In this document: positions 34,886 through 44,122 of the stretch, piece after piece | How the letters are laid out: the number at the start of each line of letters is the position of its first letter | Numbering within the stretch: the first letter of the stretch is position 1 | Assembly: GCA_015056145.1 (NCBI GenBank) | Contig: SVGY01000008.1 | Span: 1-64,000 of the forward strand | Direction of reading: 5' to 3' | DNA from: Clostridiales bacterium | GTDB lineage: Bacteria > Bacillota > Clostridia > Christensenellales > Aristaeellaceae | DNA length: 64,000 nucleotides | Notes under the pieces: model-generated | What the model saw: only the letters and a program-made list of their open reading frames with translations | Database searches by the model: none | What the model was told of the DNA's origin: nothing | Translations under genes and position numbers: made by a program

Positions 34886-36250
34886 ATGGAAAATCAGATG
34901 TTCTGGCTGCAGGGAGATCAGAATATCCACCCCATATTAAGGGGGCGGAGAAATGCGGATGCCGTGGTGGTGGGCGGAGGGTTTGCCGGGCTGAACATTG
35001 CACTGTGGCTTTGCCGTGCAGGCCTGAGAGTGATCCTGCTGGAAGCGGAGACGCTTGGCAGCGGCGCATCCAGCAGGTGTCTTGGCAAAGTGAGTCTTCT
35101 GGGCGGTGTCAGCTACAGCCATCTGGAGCGCAGGCACGGACGGGAAGTGGCTGCGGCCTATGGGATCAGTCAACAGAACGCATTTACGGCTGTACGGGAG
35201 CTGGCAGCACAGCCGGGGGCGCAATGTGGCTGGATGGAAGAAGACGATCATCTGACCGCCATGTCAGCCGAGGAAGAAAGGCTTTTTGAGGAACAGCAAG
35301 CCATGGAAAGGGCTGGGGTTGCTGCCAGGCTGGAGAGGGCCACCCAGTCACCGATGCCGGCAGACTGTACCCTTACGATGCGGGATATGGCTCTGGTGCA
35401 TCCTATGCGTTATCTGCGTTGGCTGGTTTTGCAGGGGGAAAAACTGGGGCTGAAAATATTTGAGCATTCCCGGGTCATTGCCATGGAGACCAACCTGGCC
35501 CTGACGGAGCGGGGCAGCGTGCTGGCGCCCTATATTGTGGTGGCCACAGGGTATCCCGTTGTAAATACGCCAGGCTGGTATTTTCTCCGGCTGATACAGA
35601 AGCAGGGCTGGCTGATGCCTCTTGGAGGCAGCGCCCCATTCAGTGGGATGTATGGAGACTGGCATGGGCGCTATGTGCTGAGGCGTTTGGGCAAGAGTAT
35701 GCTGATGCAGGTAAACGGCGGCAGGGTAGGGGAGAAGCTGCTGTTTGATCCGGCGGAACACTATAAAACCCACTATGCGCCCTATCTGGATAATGCTCCT
35801 GCCACACAGCTCTACGGCGGCATAGACACCTATTCTGCAGACGGTCTGCCCTATATTGGTCCCTATGGAGCCAAAACGCCCAATATGTTTGTAGCCTGCG
35901 GCTTCGGGGGCAGAGGGATCATCGGCAGCATGCTGGCAGCCCAGAGCATCAGCGCAAGAGTGCTGGGGCTCACCAATGAGGGGGACAGCATATACTCCGG
36001 CCAGCGGCGGGGGGAGGGCATGCTGGCAGAGCAGGTGGAAGCGGGGCTTTCCATTGCCGGGCATTACCTTGGCAGCCTGCGGCATTTTCATGCGCCTTAC
36101 TGCCCTCATATGGGCTGTAAACTGCGCTATCGCCCTAAAGAACGCATCTGGGAATGCCCCTGCCATGGTTCCCGTTTTGATGATATTGGTCGCATAAAAA
36201 ACGCCCCTGCCACCCGGGATGCGGTCATCCGTTACAGGCGCAGGGGTTGA
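34886..36250 (+). CDS. FAD-dependent oxidoreductase with C-terminal Rieske domain
   Basis: A 454-residue two-part redox protein. Residues about 25-370 form a DAO-type FAD oxidoreductase with the dinucleotide loop VVVGGGFAGLNIALWL, LLEAETLGSGASSRC and, near the end, GLPYIGPYG. The last ~60 residues carry a Rieske 2Fe-2S site: CPHMGC and, 16 residues on, CPCHGS. Related proteins oxidise amines or amino acids or act as putative thiamine/glycine-oxidase-like enzymes; the substrate is unknown. GGAGG eleven bases upstream picks ATG 34886. Its 3' end abuts the convergent VTC-domain gene (3-bp gap). Confidence 0.9.
   Translation: MENQMFWLQGDQNIHPILRGRRNADAVVVGGGFAGLNIALWLCRAGLRVILLEAETLGSGASSRCLGKVSLLGGVSYSHLERRHGREVAAAYGISQQNAFTAVRELAAQPGAQCGWMEEDDHLTAMSAEEERLFEEQQAMERAGVAARLERATQSPMPADCTLTMRDMALVHPMRYLRWLVLQGEKLGLKIFEHSRVIAMETNLALTERGSVLAPYIVVATGYPVVNTPGWYFLRLIQKQGWLMPLGGSAPFSGMYGDWHGRYVLRRLGKSMLMQVNGGRVGEKLLFDPAEHYKTHYAPYLDNAPATQLYGGIDTYSADGLPYIGPYGAKTPNMFVACGFGGRGIIGSMLAAQSISARVLGLTNEGDSIYSGQRRGEGMLAEQVEAGLSIAGHYLGSLRHFHAPYCPHMGCKLRYRPKERIWECPCHGSRFDDIGRIKNAPATRDAVIRYRRRG
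36196..36246 (-). terminator. minus-strand terminator inside the FAD/Rieske gene
   Basis: CCCCTGC (36204-36210) pairs with GCAGGGG (36240-36246). Read on the minus strand the stem is followed by GTTTTTTATG. It lies within the last codons of the convergent FAD/Rieske gene and would end the DUF4956-VTC transcript. Confidence 0.6.
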
Positions 36251-36253
36251 GCT

Positions 36254-36958
36254 TTACAGCATGGTGGCGAAACGGCGGCACCATACATATTTGGAGATGG
36301 CGCTGTTCTGTGCGCTGTGCACACAGGTGCAGAGCAAATCCCGGATATGGTTGGGCAGGAAGCGGTTGAATTTCACTTCCAGGATCAGTTCGTTGTGATC
36401 GAAGGGGGAAATGGTAGGCACGTTGGGGTTGAAGATATCCACAGAGCTGAGACCGGTGTGAAGCTGTTTATCAAAAGTGATGCGGACTTCTTCTGCGGGA
36501 TGGAGGTACGCTTCACGAACGTAGTCCACCAGCACCATGGGCCGGAGATAGTTCAGCTTCATTTCCCGGAAGATATCCCGGAGGAGACCGGAACGGCTCT
36601 GCTCAAGGCCGGTGGGGTCACAGGCAATGAGCTGCTCGGCGAGCATCCGGGGAATCTTCACCGACCGCTTGGAAATCAGGGAACCCACCTTGGTCTTGCA
36701 TTCCATCTTGATGACCTTGTCGGAAAAGTTGTAGATACGAATGCGGTATTTATCACGGTTTTTCACGCCGTCCAGCTTATCCACCAGAGCATCGTTGAAG
36801 ATGGTGTCAAAGTACAGGGAACGGATATGATACTCGTTATTCTCATTGCCGAAGGGATCCCTTTCCAGCACTCTGTCCAACTGGCGGCTCAAAACTTCAT
36901 ATTCTATGGGGCTGATAAAAAACTTCAGCTCATGCCGAAGGGGCACGGAAATGGCCAT
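36254..36958 (-). CDS. VTC-domain protein (polyphosphate polymerase-like)
   Basis: A 234-residue protein with the triphosphate-tunnel VTC fold. It shows the basic/acidic strand pattern of the tunnel: RHELKFFIS at the start, RSLYFDTIFNDALVDKLDGV, YRIRIYN, KMECKTKVG, ILEVKFN. In yeast VTC4 the same fold makes polyphosphate from ATP; the substrate in bacteria is often undefined. It is the last gene of a CotH - DUF4956 - VTC series, a recurrent bacterial neighbourhood, and probably works with those membrane and surface proteins. Confidence 0.88.
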   Translation of the reverse strand: MAISVPLRHELKFFISPIEYEVLSRQLDRVLERDPFGNENNEYHIRSLYFDTIFNDALVDKLDGVKNRDKYRIRIYNFSDKVIKMECKTKVGSLISKRSVKIPRMLAEQLIACDPTGLEQSRSGLLRDIFREMKLNYLRPMVLVDYVREAYLHPAEEVRITFDKQLHTGLSSVDIFNPNVPTISPFDHNELILEVKFNRFLPNHIRDLLCTCVHSAQNSAISKYVWCRRFATML

Positions 36959-37000
36959 TGGGCTTTTCCTCCTTTCCGGTGCATTTTACAGCACGGGGCA

Positions 37001-37699
37001 TCAGGCGCCGATTTCACTCTGGCAGGCAACCAAGGTGGCGTCGTGCACGCCTTCGATATCCAGCATCCGGGTGACGATTTCGTGGCGTTCGCCAAGGCGC
37101 ACTTCGTAGGTCATCTCAGCGCCGCCACGGGTGAGGGTCTTGGAGCGCAGCTTGTGGGATTTGACGCTGCGGCGAAGCTCGGCATTGATGGCGCCTTCAG
37201 CAAACTCCTCGTAATGCAGAACCAGCAGGTAAGCGTTGGTGGCGTTCATCTTCACGAAGGAAAGCACGAACAGCAAAACGGAAATGCACAGCACCACAAT
37301 GAGGGCGGGAAGGTAGAGGCCTGCGCCCAGCAGGATGCCCATGGTCAGCGCCCAGAACATATAGGCGGTATCCAGCGGATCCTTCACGGCGGTACGGAAA
37401 CGCACGATGGACAGCGCACCCACCATGCCCATGGAAAGAGCGATATCGCTCTTGATGCACATAACTACGGGGGTGGTGATGAGGGTGAGCATGATCAGCG
37501 TTACGGTAAAGGAGGGGCTGAAGAGTACGCCACGGTAGGTTTTGCGGTACACAAGGGCAATGATGAGGCCCACCAGGAAACCAAGGCCCAGGGCGGTGAA
37601 CAGATCGCCGGGAACGATGGATTTAAACTGAGCGGCCAAACCGGTTCCGGTGGTGGTCGTGGCGGTGGTGGAGCTGGACATCAGCAGGGCAGAAGACAT
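37001..37699 (-). CDS. DUF4956 membrane protein
   Basis: A 232-residue membrane protein of the DUF4956 type. A Thr-rich N-terminus is followed by about four membrane segments (roughly residues 34-52, 60-80, 85-100, 118-148) with the conserved SMGMVGALSIVRFRTAVKDP loop between them. A soluble C-terminal domain follows (about 155-232). DUF4956 genes sit beside VTC-domain and CotH genes in many bacteria, so a joint role is likely, but its function is not established. GGAGGA precedes the ATG, and a promoter at 37734-37762 can drive it separately from CotH. Confidence 0.88.
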   Translation of the reverse strand: MSSALLMSSSTTATTTTGTGLAAQFKSIVPGDLFTALGLGFLVGLIIALVYRKTYRGVLFSPSFTVTLIMLTLITTPVVMCIKSDIALSMGMVGALSIVRFRTAVKDPLDTAYMFWALTMGILLGAGLYLPALIVVLCISVLLFVLSFVKMNATNAYLLVLHYEEFAEGAINAELRRSVKSHKLRSKTLTRGGAEMTYEVRLGERHEIVTRMLDIEGVHDATLVACQSEIGA

Positions 37700-37733
37700 A
37701 GGATGGTTCCTCCTTCGTAAGATGGCTTATTGA

Positions 37734-37762
37734 ATGATAGGCGTTTTTTGGTTGCTTGTCAA
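37734..37762 (-). promoter_or_regulatory. promoter for the DUF4956-VTC pair
   Basis: Minus-strand TTGACA (37762-37757), a 17-bp spacer and TATCAT (37739-37734), about 35 bp before the DUF4956 ATG and just after the CotH stop. It allows expression independent of the CotH transcript. Confidence 0.75.
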
Positions 37763-37764
37763 TG

Positions 37765-40700
37765 TTAACCCCATTTTTTGCCGGGGGTGACGATGGATTC
37801 CGGCGGCAGCTCCGGCTTGGGGCCAAAGTAGAAGAGCATCTCGTCGTCGGAAAGCTCAAAGCGTTCCTGCACCATTTCGTAGAAGTAGGTGGGGCGTTTT
37901 CTGAGCACGTTGCGGGTGTAATCCAGACGTTCGTTCCAGTAGCGCATGGCGCCTTCCGGGGTGAGGGGCGAGTCCACGTTGATGGCCTTGTCGTTTTCCT
38001 CGGCCCAGCGGTTGAAGTGCATGCTCATTTCCGGTTCCAGGATACCGGCCATGGTGTTGAGCTCGTTTATCATGGTATCGGTGGTCATGAACTGGTAGAT
38101 TTCGCCCAGACGGATGAGGAACTTGTGGCGCATTTCGTCGTTTTCCAGCAGCTTTCTGAGCAGGGTGTTGTTGATATTCATCTGACCTGCGCCGGTGGGC
38201 TTGAGGTAACTGGTGGGGCTGTCGAAGCCGGAACGAAAGAGGCCGTAGTCCGCATCGTAGAACAGCCATTTCCACTTGGAGCCTTCGGTTTTGAGGCGGT
38301 AGAAGCGGATGTTACCAGGGTCGGAGTTGCCGAAGAACATCTGGAAGGCCATGTAATCGAAGTAATTATCCACATCCACGTTATCCAGAATGTACTGAAG
38401 ATCTTCGGGATTGTTGGCAGGGTCGGAGTTTTCCACCCGCTCAATCATGGCACGGTATTCCTTGCTGGTACCGAAGCAGACGGTTCTGCCGCTGGCTTCC
38501 AGCACGTCCATCTGGTCGGCATTCTCCAGACCGATGCCTTCGTGCTGGGCAATAAAGAAGCGGTCGGCACGTTCACGCATGTTGTAGTGGCCCCAGTAAA
38601 CGCCGTTGAGGTACACAACAACAGGATTCCATGCCTGATGGATTACCGTGGAGGGAACTTCCGCCTGCTCGTTGAAGCGGTCGATGAGGCGGCCCTGCAG
38701 GCCGTCGTTGAGGCGGGTCCAGACGCAGTCGTTACCGCTGTTGCGCAAGACGAAGCTCCTGTACTGGACAAATTCCCGGTCCGGGAACAGGGCAGCGTCG
38801 AAATATTTTGCGCCGTATTTTGCCTTGGCCTTCACCTTGAAGGTTTTCTGAGGCATATCCAGCGAGTACTGGCCCTGCAGGCCGAATTCCATATCCTGAT
38901 TGATCAGCTGCACGCCGTCCTTGGAGTACATCTCCACATGGCCGGGCTTGATGCCGATTTTCTCTTTGCTTTCCTTGTTGGCACGATAGACGGTGTTTTT
39001 GAAGGGGATACCCTTGGACTTGTCAACGTCTTCGCCTACGGTGAGCATGCCCAGTTCGGGATTCCAGAGGTTGTCCGGATCGGTGACAACGCTCACGATG
39101 GGGAAGGAGTGGTACAGGTTCATCAGGTAGGTCTGGGTGATGATTTCGCTGGGCTGGAGCCGTCCGCTGGTATCAAAGGCACGGATACGGATCACCGCCG
39201 TGGAGGAAATGCTGAACTCCGAACCGGGCACATACAGATCGCTTTGCTGGGTGGGCACGGTTCCGTCCAGCGTGTAGTATACCTGGGTATCCTTGGGCAC
39301 GTCTACGGTAAGGGTCAGGGTTCCTTTATATTCGCCGCCCGGATGAGAAAAGGACGGATTGCTTGCATAGCCATAATAGCCGGTGCCGTTGGCAGCGCCG
39401 GGAGTAGGTTGGTCGTAGTAATAAAAGCCGGAATAGCCGTCGGTACGGCCGTAGCTGTGATCGGTGGGGATCAGGCTGAGAGGAAGCCGATCCAGCACCT
39501 TGCCGTTGGGGTCGCAGAATGTGGCGGTTTCGCCGCCTGCACGGGTCATGCTGAAATTGGTGTGGAGTTCCGTGTTGGAGGATAGATTGGTTCCGTCGCA
39601 GTAGATGATCTTGTATTCGCCGGGTTCGATGGTGGTGCCCGCCGGGAACTGCCACCGGCGGGGACGCTTCAGGCTGTCGCTGAGACCGTAGAAAGAAAGA
39701 TCCACAGTCTCAGCGCTTGCGTTGTAAAGTTCGATATAGTCAACGGCGGTGCCGTTTTCGTCCAGGGTGGTCACATCGTTGGAGGCCATTACCTCGGTGA
39801 TGTATACCTGGATGGGGTTGTATGCCCGGATAAGGTTGTCGGTCTGGCTCTGACCGGTGATATCGTTGGATGCACCGGGAGTGGACAATACGAAAAGCTG
39901 CAGGGTACCATCGGAAATCCGGCCATAGGAATAATCCGCAGGCACGTTTTCGATGCTTACACGGTCAACCATGCGGCCATATCCATCGCTGAGGACGATG
40001 GTTTCCCGCTCGGCGCTGACGGAGAAGTTGGTGTGGGGGATGCCGTTTTGCTGCAGCTTGTCCTTGCCGCTGCAGTACACCAGATAGTGTCCGCCTGCGG
40101 GAATGTAGGCCGATTCAGGAAAACGCCACTTCATGGGCTTATTTTCCTTGTCGCTGAGGTAGTAGCCCGAGAGGGAAATAGGCTGGTCGGTATTGTTTTT
40201 CAACTCGATCCAGTCCACGATCTCGCCGTCCTCATCGGGTATGCCCACCTTGGGATCGGGGCAGATCTCGTTGATGACCAGCGAACCGGCTTCGGTAGCG
40301 TTTGCGCTGCGGTAGGCCAAAAAGCCCTCCTCGCTGTTTTCGTAACCGGGAGAGTAGTAGGTGGTGGTTTCATAAGCACGCTCGCCGTCTGCATTGATGG
40401 AGGCAAGAATATAGCTGTTGTCAGCAGAAAGGGTGGGCACGCTCACCTCGTCGATGAGGTACATTTCCGGGTCGTACATATACAGATGAGCCCCGGCGGA
40501 GGAAATTTTGAACTTGCCGTGGAAGGGCTTGGAGGGATCCCGCTGGTGGCTGTCCGACGCAAAGATGATCACCCGTTCGCCGGCCTTGAGGGTATACTCG
40601 GGAAAGGCGAAGGTGAGGCGGTCGGTACGGTCGGTCAGCGTAATACCTTCCATATCAAGGTCTGCGCCGGTGCCGTTGAAAATCTCCAGCCAGTCGTAAA

Positions 40701-40956
40701 ACTCGCCGTTTTCATCAGGCACGGCAGAGCTGTTGGCGCTCATGACCTCGCTGATAACGAGCCCGTCATACATGGAAGGACCCACATGGCGTCCCGGCTG
40801 TTTGGGTAAAATCAGGTACATGACGATGAGCACAGCGATAAACAGCAAAAACAGCGGAATGGTGGAAGCGGTGCGGGATTTGCGTTTTTTGGGCGTATAA
40901 TCCCGAGTGGAACGCTGCCGGGGCTGCCTGGGCTGGTTTGGTACGTTATACTGCAT
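37765..40956 (-). CDS. Membrane-anchored CotH-kinase protein with lamin-tail domains
   Basis: A protein of about 1063 residues. A basic N-terminus and one membrane segment (STIPLFLLFIAVLIVMYLIL, about 30-50) anchor it, with the rest outside. Three lamin-tail domains follow at about 61-170, 223-330 and 382-480 (VISEVMSANSS, VINEICPDP, YITEVMASND), then a chitobiase-like beta domain near 538. The CotH kinase fold runs from about 654 to 1040 with KTFKVKAKAKYG, RNSGNDCVW, NGVYWGHYNMRERAD and WLFYDADYGLF. CotH proteins phosphorylate spore-coat proteins in Bacillus. AAAGGGGG supports the ATG at 40956; the frame is open further upstream without a ribosome site. Confidence 0.9.
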   Translation of the reverse strand: MQYNVPNQPRQPRQRSTRDYTPKKRKSRTASTIPLFLLFIAVLIVMYLILPKQPGRHVGPSMYDGLVISEVMSANSSAVPDENGEFYDWLEIFNGTGADLDMEGITLTDRTDRLTFAFPEYTLKAGERVIIFASDSHQRDPSKPFHGKFKISSAGAHLYMYDPEMYLIDEVSVPTLSADNSYILASINADGERAYETTTYYSPGYENSEEGFLAYRSANATEAGSLVINEICPDPKVGIPDEDGEIVDWIELKNNTDQPISLSGYYLSDKENKPMKWRFPESAYIPAGGHYLVYCSGKDKLQQNGIPHTNFSVSAERETIVLSDGYGRMVDRVSIENVPADYSYGRISDGTLQLFVLSTPGASNDITGQSQTDNLIRAYNPIQVYITEVMASNDVTTLDENGTAVDYIELYNASAETVDLSFYGLSDSLKRPRRWQFPAGTTIEPGEYKIIYCDGTNLSSNTELHTNFSMTRAGGETATFCDPNGKVLDRLPLSLIPTDHSYGRTDGYSGFYYYDQPTPGAANGTGYYGYASNPSFSHPGGEYKGTLTLTVDVPKDTQVYYTLDGTVPTQQSDLYVPGSEFSISSTAVIRIRAFDTSGRLQPSEIITQTYLMNLYHSFPIVSVVTDPDNLWNPELGMLTVGEDVDKSKGIPFKNTVYRANKESKEKIGIKPGHVEMYSKDGVQLINQDMEFGLQGQYSLDMPQKTFKVKAKAKYGAKYFDAALFPDREFVQYRSFVLRNSGNDCVWTRLNDGLQGRLIDRFNEQAEVPSTVIHQAWNPVVVYLNGVYWGHYNMRERADRFFIAQHEGIGLENADQMDVLEASGRTVCFGTSKEYRAMIERVENSDPANNPEDLQYILDNVDVDNYFDYMAFQMFFGNSDPGNIRFYRLKTEGSKWKWLFYDADYGLFRSGFDSPTSYLKPTGAGQMNINNTLLRKLLENDEMRHKFLIRLGEIYQFMTTDTMINELNTMAGILEPEMSMHFNRWAEENDKAINVDSPLTPEGAMRYWNERLDYTRNVLRKRPTYFYEMVQERFELSDDEMLFYFGPKPELPPESIVTPGKKWG

Positions 40957-41265
40957 GCATGAACCCCCTTTCGTTGGTTCCTTTTGGAAGATAAAGCGAC
41001 AGTGCATGCTCCTGAAGGAGGCATACACAAACAGTATACCATAAACCGGACGGATTGCATACATCAAAACCTTCCAAAAGCCCGCCCGAGATGTAAAAAA
41101 TCTGAAGAGAGCAACTGTCACGAAAGGCCTCTGCCGCAGTGCCGGCATGTTTTCAACCCGGAAGGGTCAACGCTTTCCCATGGCCTTATGCAGGAAAAAG
41201 GAAAGGAAGTGTAGAATAGATATATTTACGTTTTTTTCACCCTTTTCAAAGGAGGCTCAGGGATT
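40957..41265. other. divergent intergenic region (309 bp)
   Basis: No gene seen. It must hold promoters for both the CotH series (minus) and the NadR-like operon (plus). On the minus strand TATACT (41038-41033) is a good -10 without a convincing -35. On the plus strand TAGAAT (41212-41217) is a possible -10. A ten-base inverted pair CTTTTGGAAG/CTTCCAAAAG (40981-40990, 41071-41080) and a small hairpin GCTCC/GGAGGC near 41008-41022 are present. Confidence 0.4.
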
Positions 41266-42309
41266 ATGTACAACGTAGGCGTGTATTTCGGCCGTTTTTT
41301 GCCCCCTCACAGAGGCCATCTTTATCAGATTATCGAGGCATCCACCAAGTGCAACAAGCTCATCGTGGTGATCTCCGACAATGCGGATCAGACCCGGGAA
41401 CTGTGCAAGATGGATGGCCTGCCGGAGATATCCTATCGGCTGCGCAAACAGTGGCTTTCCCAGCAGGTGCAGGATATGCCCCATATTCAGGTCAGGGTGC
41501 TGGACGAAACGGATATCCCCCGTTACCCAGAGGGCTGGGAAATGTGGAGCCAGCGCATGCGGGAAGTGGTGGGCGAGCCCATCGATGCCTTCTTTGTGGG
41601 AGATCTGGAATACAGCGATACCCTCTCCAGCTTTTTTCCGGAAAGCCATGTGGTGCTCTTTGATCCCAAGCGCACCCGCTACCCCATTTCCGCCACGGAT
41701 ATCCGCAAGAGTATTTTGCCCAACTGGCACTATATTCTGGGCGCAGCACGCCCCTTCTTTTCCAAAAAGGTGCTGATCGCAGGCACCGAAAGCTGCGGCA
41801 AAACCACACTGACCAAGTGCCTGGCCAAGCTGTACAACACTTCCTGGTCTGAGGAAGTGGGCCGTTACTATGCCCGGGACTATCTGGGCAACGATGAGAC
41901 CATTTATACCGACGAGGATTTCAGCCGTATTGCTCATTTGCAGTACGAGCAGGATTATCACGCCCTGCGCAGTTCCAACAAGGTATGTTTCTTTGATACG
42001 GACGCCACCTATACCGATTATTTCAGCGAGCTGTACATGGGCCACCGCAATGAACTGGTACAGAAATACATTGACGCATCCCGCTACGATGTGCTTCTCT
42101 ACCTGCTGCCCGATGTGAAATGGGTGGCAGACGGCCAGCGCCTCAACGGGGACGAGGAGCGCCGAAAAATGCTCAACGACAGGCTCATCCAGATGTATAA
42201 AGAGCACGGCTTTGGCGATAAGCTCATCATCATCAGCGGCGATTATACCGAGCGGCTCAGGCAGGCGATCGGGATTGTGGACGGATTGCTGGAGGGTATC
42301 AAGCCCTGA
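41266..42309 (+). CDS. nadR: NadR-like NMN adenylyltransferase / ribosylnicotinamide kinase
   Basis: A 347-residue bifunctional NAD salvage enzyme. The N-terminal nucleotidyltransferase (about 1-165) has VYFGRFLPPHRGHLYQI and the late ISATDIRKS motif. The C-terminal kinase (about 168-347) has the P-loop GTESCGKTTLTK. The N-terminal repressor HTH of enterobacterial NadR is absent, so this is the enzymatic form only. AAGGAGG precedes the ATG. It leads a plus-strand series with a DtxR-type regulator, a MATE exporter, a GNAT and a Nudix gene. Confidence 0.92.
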   Translation: MYNVGVYFGRFLPPHRGHLYQIIEASTKCNKLIVVISDNADQTRELCKMDGLPEISYRLRKQWLSQQVQDMPHIQVRVLDETDIPRYPEGWEMWSQRMREVVGEPIDAFFVGDLEYSDTLSSFFPESHVVLFDPKRTRYPISATDIRKSILPNWHYILGAARPFFSKKVLIAGTESCGKTTLTKCLAKLYNTSWSEEVGRYYARDYLGNDETIYTDEDFSRIAHLQYEQDYHALRSSNKVCFFDTDATYTDYFSELYMGHRNELVQKYIDASRYDVLLYLLPDVKWVADGQRLNGDEERRKMLNDRLIQMYKEHGFGDKLIIISGDYTERLRQAIGIVDGLLEGIKP

Positions 42310-42321
42310 AAGGAGAACACG

Positions 42322-42690
42322 ATGAACATTCACAAATCTGCGGAAGATTATCTGGAAATGATCCTGATGCTTCAGAAGGAAAAGGGCTTTGCACGATCTG
42401 TGGATATTGCATTAAGCCTTTCCGTCAGCAAACCTTCCGTCAGCGTTGCCATGAAAAAGCTTCGTGAAAACGGATATATTCTGATGGATGCGGAAAACCT
42501 CATCACCCTCACCGAGCCCGGCCAGGCAATTGCAGAGCGGATGTACAGACGGCATACCGTACTGACGGAAATGTTGGTGCGCCTTGGCGTAAATGAGGTC
42601 ACCGCCCGTGAAGATGCCTGCAAAATTGAGCATGATCTTTCCGATGAAAGCTTTGCCGCCATCGAAAAGCACATAAACCTATATCGCTGA
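42322..42690 (+). CDS. DtxR/MntR-family metal-dependent repressor
   Basis: A 122-residue regulator with an N-terminal winged helix (HKSAEDYLEMILMLQKEKGFA, SVSKPSVSVAMKKLRENGYI) and a metal-binding dimerisation part. The usual ligand-bearing helix region reads EDACKIEHDLSDESFAAIEKH. No C-terminal SH3-like domain is present, as in MntR. It should sense Mn or Fe and repress transport genes. The targets are not evident here, although the MATE gene starts 24 bp downstream. Confidence 0.9.
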   Translation: MNIHKSAEDYLEMILMLQKEKGFARSVDIALSLSVSKPSVSVAMKKLRENGYILMDAENLITLTEPGQAIAERMYRRHTVLTEMLVRLGVNEVTAREDACKIEHDLSDESFAAIEKHINLYR

Positions 42691-42714
42691 GCTTTTTAAA
42701 GGAGCCTGATTACC

Positions 42715-44112
42715 GTGTCTGAACGTGCAGACAAAAAGGAGCTTTCCTACAACAACAGCATTACTGAGGGCGTGATCTGGAAACAGCTTCTTGCCTTCTT
42801 TTTTCCTATCCTGCTGGGTACCTTCTTCCAGCAATTGTATAACACGGCGGACGCCATTATCGTTGGCAAGTTTGTGGGCAAGGAATCCCTTGCGGCGGTG
42901 GGAGGCGCAACGGGTACCATCATCAATCTGCTGGTGGGCTTTTTTGTAGGCCTGTCCTCCGGTGCGTCGGTGATCATTGCCCAGTACTTCGGTGCAAGAA
43001 AAAATCAGGACGTGAGCAAGGCAGTGCATACCGCCGCCGCCCTGGCGATTGCGGCGGGGCTGTTCATGACGGTATTCAGCATTCTCTGCCTGCCGTATTT
43101 CCTTACCTGGATGGGTACTCCGCCTGAGATCATGCGCCCGGCAACTACTTACATCCGCATTTTTTCCCTGGGCATGCTGCCTTCGCTGATCTATAATATC
43201 GGATCGGGCATCCTCCGTGCCATCGGCGACAGCCGCAGGCCGCTGTTTTTCCTGATCTGCTCCTGCATGATGAACATCCTTCTGGACGTGCTGCTGGTGG
43301 TGGGCCTTGATATGGGCGTGGCAGGCGCTGCGCTGGCTACCATCCTTTCCCAGCTGACCAGCGCTGTTCTGGTGGTGGTCACTCTGATGCGCTCGCCCAT
43401 GAACTACCAGCTCTTTCCCAAAAAGATACGCTTCCATGGGGAGATGCTGCGGGGCATCGTGCGCATTGGCCTGCCTGCGGGTCTGCAATCGGTGATGTAC
43501 TCCATCTCCAATGTAATCATCCAGAGCGGAGTCAACTCCTTCGGTACCGATACCATGGCCGCCTGGACTGCCTATGGCAAGATCGACGGCCTTTTCTGGA
43601 TGACCATTAACGCCTTTGGCATTGCCATTACCACCTTTTCCGGGCAGAACTTTGGCGCAGGCAAGTATGACCGCATGCGCCAGAGCGTGCGTACCTGCCT
43701 GAAGATGGCCTTTGCGACCACCATCGTTCTTTCCGGCGTACTGCTTCTGGGTGGAGGCTTCCTCCTGAAGATGTTCACCGATGATGCAAACGTGGTCAAG
43801 ATCGGCCTTTCCATCATCCGGCTGCTGGTGCCCACCTATTTTACCTTTGTGTGCATCGAGGTGCTTTCCGGCGCAGTGCGGGGTACCGGCGATACGCTGG
43901 TTCCCACCATCATGACGCTGACCGGCGTATGCCTGATGCGGGTATTGTGGCTGTTCTTTGTGGTGCCTCATAACCGCACGCTGCCCATGGTACTGGTAAG
44001 CTATCCCCTTACATGGGCGCTGACGTCGGTGCTGTTTATTGTGTATTATCTTTCCGGCAGTTGGTTCCGGCGTGCGCTGAAGCGCAGGGAAGCCGCCGAA
44101 GAAGCTGCGTGA
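42715..44112 (+). CDS. MATE-family exporter
   Basis: A 465-residue 12-segment MATE transporter, similar to the exporter at 7851-9188. Signature parts: ITEGVIWKQLLAFFFPILLG, FQQLYNTADAIIVGKFVG, GLSSGASVIIAQYFGA, GLPAGLQSVMYSISN. It starts with GTG, with AAAGGAG spaced well upstream. It lies downstream of a metal-dependent regulator, which may control it; the exported substrate is unknown. Confidence 0.93.
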   Translation: MSERADKKELSYNNSITEGVIWKQLLAFFFPILLGTFFQQLYNTADAIIVGKFVGKESLAAVGGATGTIINLLVGFFVGLSSGASVIIAQYFGARKNQDVSKAVHTAAALAIAAGLFMTVFSILCLPYFLTWMGTPPEIMRPATTYIRIFSLGMLPSLIYNIGSGILRAIGDSRRPLFFLICSCMMNILLDVLLVVGLDMGVAGAALATILSQLTSAVLVVVTLMRSPMNYQLFPKKIRFHGEMLRGIVRIGLPAGLQSVMYSISNVIIQSGVNSFGTDTMAAWTAYGKIDGLFWMTINAFGIAITTFSGQNFGAGKYDRMRQSVRTCLKMAFATTIVLSGVLLLGGGFLLKMFTDDANVVKIGLSIIRLLVPTYFTFVCIEVLSGAVRGTGDTLVPTIMTLTGVCLMRVLWLFFVVPHNRTLPMVLVSYPLTWALTSVLFIVYYLSGSWFRRALKRREAAEEAA

Positions 44113-44122
44113 GGTGACGCCG

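Noticed and set aside
40981-41080. Ten-base inverted pair CTTTTGGAAG/CTTCCAAAAG around the CotH leader
   Set aside because: The arms are 80 bp apart, and the probable -10 of the CotH promoter lies between them, so they would not form one RNA stem. Ten bases at this distance can occur by chance.
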